This document shows, piece by piece, positions 52,615 through 64,000 of a stretch of DNA of 64,000 bases. The notes beneath the pieces are model-generated. The model searched no databases, had not been told where the DNA came from, and was given only the letters and a program-made list of their open reading frames with translations. The stretch's first letter is position 1, and each line of letters opens with the position of its first letter. This stretch comes from Choricystis sp. odSpoLacu1. Lineage: Eukaryota > Chlorophyta > Trebouxiophyceae. The stretch lies in NCBI GenBank assembly GCA_958009055.1, contig OY253652.1:868001-932000 (forward strand). The letters are read 5' to 3'. The position numbers and the translations under genes are program-made.

Positions 52615-55600
52615 ATGGTACGGCCACAAACTGGCGGTGGCGCGTCAGTGAGCGGCAAGGCGCGGCGGGGGCGCAACGTGTTTTTCTCATCCCTCTTCTT
52701 TCCTTTTTTTTTTCAGGGCTACGCTTCACGCTACCAAGAGCTGCTGGCCGCGGCTCACGGGTCACCTCGGTACGTGTGGGGTTGTTGAAGCACAGCGTGG
52801 GGAAGGAGGGGACGCGGGCTGCGCGCGTGTTTTTGGGTGGCCGCGTATTCGGTTCGCATGCGCGCATTCCCTCAACCACACCCCGCGCCCCCACCCCGCC
52901 CTCCTCACCCACCCTCACTCACCTCGTCACACTCAACGCACCCCCAGCTCGTCGCCCGCCAAGTCGGTTGCATCCACCGGTCACCCTGGCGCGCCTCGCA
53001 GCACCGCATCGCCCGCACGCGCGCCGCGCGCGGCGCCGCGCGCGGCGCCGACGGCGCCCAAGCACGCGTCCCCGCAGCACCGGGTGCCGGTAAGTTTTTT
53101 GGGCAATTGAGGCTGTGTTCTGGGTGCAAAGAAGCGAGCAGCCTTTTTTGCCGTCGCTCACCCCCCCCGCCCTTGTCTCCTCTCTCCAGGCGCCCCCTGC
53201 CACCACCAACACCTCGGCCGGCCTCGTTCGCGCCATCGTAGAAGCCACCGGAACCGGGGCAGCCTCTGCCCTCGGCCTGGAGCCGCCACGCGGTGGCCGC
53301 GTCCCACGCGCGTGGACGACCCACTCGTTCCGCGCGCGCGCAGAGGCGACCGCCACCCTGGAACTCACCGCCCGCGACACGCCCGGCCTCGTCCTGCGCC
53401 TGGCGTTTGCGGATGCAGGGTCCACGCCCGCCGTGGTGCGGCTGGCGCACGCGCGGTCGCCGGCCAAGCCGTTTGAACCGCTGGGAGACGTGACGCTGCG
53501 GGCCGCGACGACGGCTGCTGGCGACGCCGCCCACCAACCCTGGCACGTGCTGCGCGTGGGGGCGCACGTCACGGTGCGCCGGTTTGTGCGGGTGACGCTG
53601 CGCGGCTTCTTGACGCCGCCGGGGGGCGGCGCGCACCGGGTTGCGCGGTTGAGGCTGCTGCCTCTGGAGAGTGGTGCCGCAACCGCAGCCCCTGCCGCCC
53701 CTGCCATCGCGTGCGCCGCCAAACCCAGCGACGTAGGTGGCCCTGCGTTCGCCATGTCGGCGCGCGCTGTGGCGTCGGCGCAGCCGCCCGCGCCGCCGCC
53801 GCCGCCGCCGCAGGAGCCGCAGCAGCAACCACTGCCATCCTCCCGCCGCCCGCCGTCCGCGCACCAGCCCTCCATGTCGGCTGATGCAGCTGCTGTGGCC
53901 ACGGCTGCGGCTGCCATGATGGATGGCGGGGCCGGGGACGCCGCGTCAACTGTGCCCCCGCTCGTCTCGCTGCCCCGCTCCCCGCCGCGGTCGCCACGAC
54001 ACGCCGCGTCGACGCCGATCCCCACGTCGCCTCCATCCCCTGCTCGCTCCATGGTTCATGCCAAATCGACCATGTCTCCCGCACGCTCGGCGCCGCTGTC
54101 GCCACCCGCGTCGCCCTCGCGCACCACGCTGCCGCCGCGGTCGCCGCACGCGCGCTCGCACGCGCCCCCCTCCACCACCGCCCTCGTCGACTTTTGGCAG
54201 CCCCTGCCCGCCACCGCGCTGGTGGGCAGCGTGTGGGAGGCGGCGTCCGCGGCAGAGGCGGCGCCGTCCATTGATCCGGCAGCGTTGGCTGCTCTCGCCG
54301 CGGCGTTTGACGCGCCCCGCCGCGCGGGCGCGCCGCCCCCGCCCTCCATCGACGGAGCCTGCCTGCCCCCCGCCCTGGCTACACGGGCAGGAAACCTGCT
54401 GGCCCGCCTGGAGACGACGCCGGCCGCCCTGGCGGCCGCGGTGGCCGCGCTGCCGGGGGCGCCCCCGCGCGGCACGCCAGCGCTGTCCGAGGCCGACCTG
54501 GACGACTTGGCAACCCTGTTGCCGTCCCCAGGGGATGATGATGGCTTGCACACGCTGGCAGCCATGCTGGATGGGTCCAATCACCCGGCCGATGCGGCTC
54601 TGGCGGCGCTTGCAGCGGATCGCGCGTCTGCCGCGCGCGTCACGGTCACGCGCGGCGTGCGCGCGTTTGACGACGCGGCGGCCGCGGTGGAGGCGGCGGC
54701 GGCCGACTTGACGGCCGCGTGCAGCGCGGTGAGGTCGGCGGCTGGCCTGCCGGCCGCCCTGGCGGCCGCGCTGGCAGCGGGCAACGCGCTGGCGGGGGGG
54801 GCGGGCGGCGCGGCGCCGAGCGGCGTCGCAGTCGACACGCTGCCGCGCTTGCTGGCTCTGACGCCGAGGCGGGATGCTCACGCGCGGCGGCGGGCTCGTC
54901 CCTCGGCCCGCGTGGCTGCGTTTGTGGCGGCGGTGCTGGCGGCGCGTGATCCTTCCGCGCCGGCCGCACTTGCGTCTTCCCTCGTCGATGCGTGCCGCTC
55001 AGGCGCCACCGTCGACGTGCGCGCCCTGCAGACTGATGCCGCCGACCTGGGAGCCGCGGTGGATGGCGTCCTGGCTGCCGCTGAGTCGGCGGGCGGGGCG
55101 ACTGCCGCCGCTGCGCGCGAGTGGGCGCCAGCTGCGTCTGCGCGCGCTGCGGCCGCAGCCGCCGCAGCCGCCACAGCCGCCGCCGACTATGAAGCCGCGG
55201 CCGCCTACCTGGGCACCCACCGCGCCCGCTGCGCGGCGTCCCTGTTTGGGTCGGTGGCCGAGTTCGCGGACGCGGTGGTGCGTGCGGCGCCGCGGTCGGC
55301 GCGGCCGCGCGCACACGCACCGCCGCGCTCCCGCCGCGCCGCACACCCTTCCTGCGACGGTGACGACGAGCGGGACGCTGTGACCGCGGCTGCCGTCGCG
55401 TCCGCGACCGCGGCTGGCGCGCCGTCGGCCGACGTGGACGCGGCGGCCGCCGTGACTGCAGCGGCCGACCCGTCGTTCGCGCCACTGCGCGCGTCGCTGG
55501 GTGGTGACGCCGACGCGCCCGCTGCCCGCGTGCCCCGCAGGCGCCGGGCTTTGCCTTCCGTGCGTGCCTCGCTGCCTGCTCCATCGCCGTCCCCTTTGAT

Positions 55601-56978
55601 CGATCTGGCCACGCCAGCGGCGGGCGCGTCACCGCTCAAACGACGGCGTGCTGCTTCTTCGGACGACCTCCCCCCCCCCCGCGGGGGCGGCCCCCTGGCC
55701 ATCGGAGCCAGCCTGTCGGGCTCTATCTCCGGCCTGCTGGCCGACGACGCGGACGCTGCAGCGGCCGCCCTGGATGCGGAGGCAGACAGTGCGCTGGTGG
55801 CGGCCGCGACGGCTGCGGTCGCCGACTCGCCGCCGCGGCAGCGCACGGGCGGCGTGTCCCGCCCGCCCCGCCCGCCCGCCAGCCTGCGTGCCAGCGTGGC
55901 AGCTCGAGCAGCGGCTGCCGCGGTGGCGTTTGGGTCCCCCCTGCCCGGCGGGGACGCGATGGTGGTGGGGGCCTTCATCTCCGAAGACGGCGCTGCCGCC
56001 GCGGCCGCGGCGGCGGCAGACACGCGGCCGCCGCCGCCCCTGCTGCCGGCGGAGGCGGCGTCCCCGCCCGGACGCCGCCTGCATGGCGCCAGTGCAGCGG
56101 GGGATGATGGTGGTGTGACGCCGGTGGCTAGGGCGGGCATCCTTCGCGCTTCAGCCCCCGCCGTGCCGCCCTCCTCCGGTGGCCCTGCCGCCCTGGTCGC
56201 CCGCCAGCGCGCCGCCCTGGCTAGGTTCAGGGCCGCCCTGGATGCGCACGAACTCACGCCCGCCGGCCAGCGCGTGAGCGTGAGCGGGGATGATGGTGGT
56301 GGTGGTGGTGGTGGCGGGTCGCCGCCCGCCGCTTCCGTCGCCACCCCCTCCGTCGACGACTCGGCCGCCGTGGCGGCCGCCGCGGCCGCCCTCTCCCCCG
56401 ACCGGGACGAAGAAGGCAGCAGCGTGTCCCCGCCCAGCGCGCCCCCGGTCGCTTGGGCGGACGCTGATGACAATGACGACGACTCGGCCGCGTGCCCCCC
56501 GCGCCGCGCTCACAGGCCGCCCTCCGCCGCGCCGCAGTCGGCGTGGCCGCGCGCCGCGTCCCCGCCCCCCATGCACCCGGCCGCCTCGCCCTCGCCGCCT
56601 CGGTCGCGCCCTCGTGGGCGGGCGAGGCCGGGTGAATCGTCGGCGTCCCCCAGTGGTGGTGGCGGCCGCCCCTCGCTCGACGGGTTCTCCACCCTCGGCT
56701 GGACCGCGGCCGACGCGGTGCCCCCGCCGCCTCCCCCGCCCGAGCCTACGCCCCCGCCGCCGCCTCCCGCCATGCGGGCGGCCCGGTGGACGCCTCGCCG
56801 GGTGGCTCGCCGGGCCAGGCGGGAGGTGGACGCGGGGCCGGGGCCTCTCGAAGACACGCTGCGGCGGTCGATGGAGGGGTTGCCGTTGCCGCCGGACGAT
56901 GGTGGCGCGGGGGGAAGCGCGCCTGCACCGCGACGCAAGGGGCTGGCCAAGCTGTTCAAGTGGCGGGACAGCAAGTGA
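52615..56978 (+). CDS. Large Ala/Pro/Ser-rich protein of unknown function
   Basis: Exons 52615-52647, 52717-52769, 52948-53089 and 53190-56978 give 1,338 residues; phases fit at each junction. The start MVRPQTGGGAS joins GYASRYQELLAAAHGSPR. Residues of about 80-260 have a more ordered composition, with ARDTPGLVLRLAFADAG, RLAHARSPAKPFEPLGDVTL, HVLRVGAHVTVRRFVRVTLR and VARLRLLPLES; the pattern of short β-like strands could be a jelly-roll domain, but this is a guess. The rest is Ala/Pro/Ser-rich, with predicted helical stretches near the middle. The end RRKGLAKLFKWRDSK is a conserved-looking basic amphipathic tail. I do not recognise a family. It shares a 175-bp divergent promoter with the DEAD-box gene. 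Confidence 0.72.
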
Positions 56979-57300
56979 TGAGGGAGGCGGAGAGGTGTGT
57001 GTGTATGTGTGTGTGTGTGTGTGTGTTTCTGAGGGGGTGAGGAGAGAGGGTTTTTTGTTCAGGGGTGGTGGGAGTGCGCGATCGAAAATAGACATCTCTT
57101 GTTGCAATGAAAAGAAAAAAAAGCTCCCGCGTGTGAAAGGAAAAAGACCCCGACCTTGACGTGTGGCGTTGGTGGGGGGGAAGGATGGGAGGGGCGAGGC
57201 GAGACGAGCGGTGGGGGGAGGAGGGTCGGGGGGCGGGGCGCGGGGCGATCGTTGCCCCCCCCCCCGGTCCCCTCTTTCCCCCACTCTTCACGCGCACGCT
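56979..57300. other. Convergent 3' flank with GT repeat
   Basis: A 322-bp gap between the 1,338-residue protein (+) and S-adenosylhomocysteinase (-). A GT run spans about 56995-57027. Otherwise purine-rich; no gene seen. Confidence 0.55.
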
Positions 57301-59450
<2,150 letters not shown>

Positions 59451-59546
59451 TGTGGTTTGAGTGTGTCTTTGTAGAGAAACGGAAAGGGAAAAGGGACGAG
59501 AGTTGTGTTGACAGAGAAAAAACAAAACAACAAACCAGCACCTTTC

Positions 59547-61938
59547 TCACACAGCGCGCCGCCGCGCCTGCAGCAGCCGCAGCGCAGCCGCTTCCGCCGC
59601 CTCCACGTCCACATCATCCCGCCTGGAAGCCATGCCAAGGCACGCGAAATCGGGGTGGGCGACCCCGGTCGGCAGGGAAGGCGGCGGTGGAGAGGGTGGC
59701 GGCGAGCTGTCGTCACTCTCACCCCCCAGCCGCACACCACCCTCCTCCTCCTCCCCGCCCCGCGCCCGCGCCCGCGCTTTGACCTTCTTCTCCATGCGCT
59801 TGCGCTTGCGTTGGGCCGCGTAGGCGGCCTTGTCGGCAGCATCCCGGGCGGCCAGGGTGGCGGCAGCGGCGTCGAGGCGCAAGGACGGGTCGTCATCGTT
59901 CGCACCACACCCCCACGCCGCCGCCCTCTCCGCCGCCAGGGCGGCCAACGGAGGCAGGGCGTCTCCCTCGTCTGTGAACACGACACGGGCGCCAGTCACG
60001 CCGCGGGCGGGGCCGCCGCCGGCCGGGATGCGCAGCTTTTTGCGCTTGCGGCTTGTGGAGCCGTCGAGTGCCGCGGGCGTCGCCGGCACGCCGTCCGCGG
60101 GCGGTGGAGCGGCCCGCGTCTTGACGACGAGCAGGTCGTCGTCATCGTCGCCAGAGTCGACCGCGGGTGGCGGGGAGGCAGAGGGCGTGGCAGCGGGCGG
60201 CGCGTCGTCGTCGTCGTCGTCGTCGTCGCCACTGCTGCTGTCGTCGCCGCCTGCCACCACCCCTTTCCTCCGCACCACCCGCACCCGCGGCGCCGCCGCC
60301 AACCCCAGGGACGCCGCATACTCGGCGATGGGCAGGGTGGAGGCGTCGACCACGCCGGCTGCGGTGGCGGGGCGGAGGGCGACTGATCGAACGTACGCGC
60401 TCACCGCGCGCTGCGCCATCGCCTTCAACTCCCCATCCTTGGACAGCAGGGCTGCCAAAGCAGGCGATACGGGGGCCGCGCGCGCCGCGTTGACCTTGGT
60501 CTCGGTCAGGGGGATGCCCCCCGCGTCGCGCAGGGCGGCGAGGGCGGTGTCTTTCTCTTCCGGCGTCAACAACAACAGCGCGCGCCCGGACGCCGCGTAG
60601 CGAGCCGTCCGCCCCACGCGGTGCACGTACGTGGCCGCATCGTCGGGCGCGTCAGCTTGCAGCACCCAGTCGACGGACGGAAAATCCAGGCCGCGGGCGG
60701 CGACGTCGGTGGCGACGAGGACGGCGCCGCCCGTTGCGGCTGAAAACGCAGTAAACGCGGCCTCCCGCGCACCGTGCTTCATCTTGCCGTGCAGCGCGCG
60801 CAGCGGCACGCCCGGCCTCAACCGCCGAAAGGCTTCGTAGACGAAGCGCACCTGCTTGCAGGTGGAGAAGAAGATCAGGGTGCGGGAGCGGGTGTGCGTT
60901 TTGATGAATGCCCACACGACATCCAACTTTGCAGGCAGCGGCACGATCGCGCAAGCCTGCGCCAACCGCGCAGGGGTCGGCGCCGCCGCAGCTTCATGCA
61001 CCGCCACACGTTCAGGATCGGTCAACGAGAGGCGGGCCAGGTCGGCCACGCGCCGCGTCTGGGTGGCGGAGAAGAGGAGGGTTTGGCGCGTTTTCGGGAC
61101 GCCTGCGAGAATGGCGTCCAACGCAGCAGCAAAGCCAGCATCCAACAAACGATCAGCTTCGTCCAGCACCAGCAGCTTGAGGGCGTCCAGGCCAAAGCCC
61201 GGGGTTTCGTCCATGTGCTGGAGGAGGCGGCCGGGGGTGGCGATGAGGATGTTGAGGCCTGAGCGAGAGTGGGTGGAATGGGTGGGTGGGTGGTGAGGGA
61301 AAGAAGAAAAGGAGGGTGATTGTTAGTTTCCTCCAGCCTCCTTTTCCCTCCCTCTCTCTGTCTTCCTTTCTCTTCTCACCTGCCACCCTGGCCGCCTCCA
61401 CGGCCAGGTCGTGCCCCCCCGTCACCAGCCCCGCCGAAAAATCGTGCCGCGCGCCGACTTTGGCCAACACGCCAAATATCTGAGTCGCCAGCTCCCGCGT
61501 TGGCGTCAGCACCAGGGCGCCCGTGCCGTCCAGGTGGCACCACCTGTCTCTGTGCAAGCACTCGAGCAGGGGGATGAGGAAGGCCAGGGTTTTGCCGGAC
61601 CCTGTTTTGGCGGTGGCTAGAACGTCCCGTCCCACCAGTGCGTGGGGCAGGGCGGCCCGCTGGACGGCCGTCATGCGAGTGAAGGAAGCATCTGACAAGC
61701 CACGCAGCGTGGGCGTCGACAAAGGGAGCTCGTCGAAGCGCGCGCGGCCGCACATGGGGGGCCAGGGAGCCGTCGGCGCGCCGCGCGGGGGGGGAGGGGG
61801 TGCCGCCCCCGCATCCACGCCACGCGGGGGGGCGGTCTCAGCCAGGCGAGCCTCCAGCTCTGCAATCTCGGCGGCGTCCGCGTCGGAGCGGCGGGAGCGG
61901 GGCGGGCGTGACGGCTTGGCGGCCCGTCGAGGCGGCAT
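59547..61938 (-). CDS. DDX10: DEAD-box RNA helicase DDX10/Dbp4 type
   Basis: Exons 61938-61380 and 61258-59547 (phase 1) give 756 residues. The N-terminus is basic. Helicase motifs: Q region [34 protein letters not shown], Ia PTRELATQ, ATPGRLLQHMDETPGF across the intron, II LLVLDEADRLLD, III SATQTRRVADLARLS, V ATDVAARGLDFPSVDWV and VI HRVGRTARY. After the core come SAYVRSVALRP-type sequence, acidic runs and a C-terminal Lys/Arg-rich stretch (QRKRKRMEKKVKARARARGG). The layout matches DDX10/Dbp4, which frees U14 snoRNA from pre-ribosomes. Nucleolar location is inferred. IMP3, another processome gene, lies elsewhere in the window. Confidence 0.95.
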
Positions 61939-62143
61939 TGTGGGTTTTTTGGAGGTCGCCCGCGTGTGTGTGTCGCCCTAGTTGGGGAAGGAGGCGTGCA
62001 GGCGACGCGTGTGATGGCCACACAAGTCGCTGCGTGCCCCGGGCGGGCGAGAGGCAGAGTGTGAAAGAAAAAGACAGTCGTTCCAATTTCAGTCTCCGTC
62101 GAAACGAAAAGAAAACGGCGCTGCCCGGCATTTCCCGCACACC
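61939..62143. promoter_or_regulatory. Divergent promoter region, DDX10 and PHF5A
   Basis: A 205-bp gap between start codons. No clear TATA box; the PHF5A leader has short A-rich and GC-rich blocks. Confidence 0.45.
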
Positions 62144-62846
62144 ATGGCGCGCCACCAAGCCGACCTCGTCATGTGCCGCAAGCAGCCAGGCATATGTACG
62201 CGTGTTTGTGGTGTGTGTGCGCGGTATGGGGCGCTGAGACGCGGGGCTGCGAAATTTCGACGACGTCCCCTTCCGACTAACACTCCCCCCCCCCCCCCCT
62301 CCTCCTCCTCTTTCAGCCATCGGCCGCCTGTGCGAACGATGTACGTGTGGACACGAGTGTGCTGGCGTCGGAGCCGCCAGCCAGGGAGTGTGTGTGTGCG
62401 TGGGAGCGCGCGCCGCCTGCGGGGACGATACACACTCACCCTCCCTCCCTCCCCCACCACCCACCCACTCCTCTCCACAGGCGACGGCAAGTGCGTTATC
62501 TGCGACTCCTACGTCCGCCCCGCCACCCTGGTGCGCGTGTGCGATGAATGCAACTATGGCAGCCTCGCCGGCAAGTGCGTCGTGTGCGGCGGGGTGGGCG
62601 TCGCGGACGCGTACTACTGCAAGGAGTGCACGCTGACCGAGAAGGACGTGAGTTGATGGGGTGTTGTGTGTGGTGAGAGGGGAGAGTGGGACGGAGGATC
62701 CAAAGAAACCACGGTCAAAAAAGGCTCACCCTTTCCCTCCCCTTCCTTTTCAGCGAGACGGCTGCCCCAAGATCATAAACCTGGGCGTCGCCCGCATAGA
62801 CGCCTTCTACAAGCGAAAGGCAGAGGGCGGGCGAACAGCGGACTAG
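62144..62846 (+). CDS. PHF5A: SF3b splicing factor PHF5A/Rds3
   Basis: Exons 62144-62195, 62317-62340, 62481-62647 and 62754-62846 give 111 residues. The start is [17 protein letters not shown]; exon 2 supplies IGRLCER; exon 3 the zinc-knot core [38 protein letters not shown] and [14 protein letters not shown]; exon 4 [20 protein letters not shown]. Cys positions match the family. PHF5A is a subunit of SF3b in the U2 snRNP and recognises the branch site. Exon 2 is only 24 bases, with donors GTACGC and GTACGT on either side. The third intron acceptor is TTTTCAG. The intron before exon 2 ends in a C15 tract plus CCTCCTCCTCTTTCAG. Confidence 0.97.
62285..62299. repeat. C15 homopolymer before PHF5A micro-exon
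   Basis: A 15-base C run starts 17 bases upstream of the AG of the acceptor for the 24-base exon, forming a C-rich polypyrimidine tract. Confidence 0.9.
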
Positions 62847-62915
62847 AGAGTGGTTTTGTGTTTCTAGTGTTTTTTTTGTCTGTCTGTCTGTTTTGCAAAT
62901 CACTTTCGTGTCTCT

Positions 62916-64000
62916 CTACCCACCCTCCTCCACCGCCGCCAACCCCAGCAACCGCGCCGCCAGCACGGACGCAGGCAGCGACAACGCAAACAGTTCGCAC
63001 CGAAACACGGGGGGGCCGGTGGGCCGCGGCGGCGGCGCCAGCGCTGCGGCAAGAGCGGCAACAACACTCTTCACTCCTCCGCCCCCGCCGCCTCCACCGT
63101 CGGGCACATCCGCCGACGGCAACGAGGGCAGCTTGATGACCGCCACGTCTGCCACGCCGTCTCCACCCGGGCCCCGCATGCGGACGTGGGTGTTGGGCGG
63201 GGCGTCGCCCGATGCCCCGCGCCCGCCGCGCGCGGACGGCGGCGGGGCGGGGGGGGCGTCGCTCAGCGAGCCCGCCAGTTGTTCGTACGACACAAAGCCG
63301 GAGAACATGTCGACAAAGTGGGTAGTGGACGGCTGGGGTTGTGCCGGGTTGTCGCCTGCTGCTGCCTCTGCTGCCTCTGCCGAAGACGCGCGCAGCGCCG
63401 CGCCGCCCGTCGCCACCAGGAACACGGCAAACACGTCCCCCGGGGACGCCAGGTCCAGGGCGTTGTCTGCGGCGCCACCACCTCCCACATCGCCTGCGGG
63501 GTCCACCGCAAAACAGACGTCTGGGTAACAGGGCGTGGGGGCAGCAGGGGGGTCCTCACTGCGCGCGCGCTGCCGCCGCCCCCCATCCCGCGCGCCGGGT
63601 GCATCCACCGCCGTGCGCAACGGACTCGCGTACACCGCGTGCGCCACCCCCCGCCCCGCGGGCGGCGCGTAGGCGGGGCGGCGGCGGCCTCCTGCAGCGA
63701 CTGCCACGCGCGCGGCGGCCGCCAGGGCGGCCGGCACCCCTGCATCCCGCAGTGCCGCCCGCCGGCACGCCACCACGGCCAGCGCGTACGGCGTCTGCAC
63801 CGCCAGGTTGAGCAGGACGGACGCCCGCCAGTCGATGGAGGGGGCGCCGGGTTCGGACAGACCAAGGCCGGGGGGTGGGCGCCCCGCGGCGTTGCGGCGC
63901 ACGAGCAGGCGATCCTCAGGCGCCGCCGCCGCCGCCGCAGCATCAGTCAGCACGAAGAAGAGGAGGTCGTCGGCGTGGTCGCCGCCGCCGTGGGCGCCGG
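62916..64000 (-). CDS. KIAA0930-like conserved protein, 5' part missing
   Basis: An open frame of about 360 residues, stop at 62916-62918, running to the right edge. It begins inside GAHGGGDHADDLLFFVLTD. Then come SIDWRASVLLNLAVQTPYAL, VAHAVYASPLRTAVDAPG, CYPDVCFAVDPAGD, DVFAVFLVATGGAALR, VDMFSGFVSYEQLAG, NTHVRMRGPGGDGVADVAVI. The string of a DDxLFFV start, YASPSR-like and F-A-V-D blocks, V-F-x-G-x-x-x-Y-E and RMRGPxGxGxAxVAV matches the uncharacterised KIAA0930 family of animals, plants and algae. No activity is known. The start codon is not in the window. It is tail-to-tail with PHF5A, 69 bp apart. Confidence 0.75.
   Translation of the reverse strand, partial: GAHGGGDHADDLLFFVLTDAAAAAAAPEDRLLVRRNAAGRPPPGLGLSEPGAPSIDWRASVLLNLAVQTPYALAVVACRRAALRDAGVPAALAAAARVAVAAGGRRRPAYAPPAGRGVAHAVYASPLRTAVDAPGARDGGRRQRARSEDPPAAPTPCYPDVCFAVDPAGDVGGGGAADNALDLASPGDVFAVFLVATGGAALRASSAEAAEAAAGDNPAQPQPSTTHFVDMFSGFVSYEQLAGSLSDAPPAPPPSARGGRGASGDAPPNTHVRMRGPGGDGVADVAVIKLPSLPSADVPDGGGGGGGGVKSVVAALAAALAPPPRPTGPPVFRCELFALSLPASVLAARLLGLAAVEEGG

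Overview
This window looks like nuclear DNA of a green alga (Chlorophyta). The reasons are very GC-rich coding sequence, short GT-AG introns, many proteins with Arg/Ala-rich organelle presequences, plastid families (PsbP-domain lumenal proteins, a BPG2-type GTPase, a lumenal cyclophilin), plant-type families (CslA-like glycan synthase, SYP81 syntaxin, EDR1/CTR1 kinase), and TGTAA polyadenylation-type motifs shortly after several stop codons. No rRNA, tRNA, transposon or CRISPR array was recognised. I built 29 gene models (about one per 2.2 kb), with 35 introns placed from splice sites and reading phase.

Layout. 1-9.9 kb: CslA-like synthase (-), seven-finger C2H2 protein (-), SYP81/syntaxin-18 (+), IMP3 (-). 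9.9-19.8 kb: a minus-strand tandem of chorismate mutase, FGAM synthase, ATAD3 and a TBC RabGAP. 19.9-29.3 kb: one very long plus-strand gene for a plastid-targeted, Ala/Gly-rich repeat protein of about 3,052 residues. 29.6-35.8 kb: GNAT acetyltransferase, a plastid membrane protein, a PsbP-domain protein, RAD17 and a CFIm68/CPSF6-like RRM protein. 35.9-45.3 kb: a small basic protein, a Ser/Thr kinase, a lumenal cyclophilin, a secreted protein and a BPG2-like GTPase. 45.4-52.5 kb: mitochondrial bL32, an EDR1/CTR1 kinase, NDUFB7, PPD4-like protein and an organellar DEAD-box helicase. 52.6-64 kb: an unrecognised 1,338-residue protein, S-adenosylhomocysteinase, DDX10/Dbp4 helicase, PHF5A, and the 3' part of a KIAA0930-like gene running off the right edge. 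Genes are packed as divergent pairs (often 160-370 bp apart) and convergent pairs (often 70-200 bp apart).

The genes do not form one pathway; they are ordinary housekeeping and plastid genes. The exception is the 9 kb gene at 19970-29309. Its product combines a plastid-type presequence, a hydrophobic segment of thylakoid-transfer type, nine LWWPV motifs at module ends, 11-residue amphipathic repeats, a membrane span, about eight Ala-rich coiled-coil repeats of roughly 112-142 residues, and three C-terminal D-P-L-x-x-L-D-like motifs. I recognise no family for it and treat it as the main candidate for something undescribed, perhaps a plastid structural or scaffold protein.

Two genes carry apparent frameshifts in the given sequence (two in FGAM synthase, one in the EDR1-like kinase). 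Two of the three lie in simple-sequence tracts, and consensus errors are the simplest explanation.
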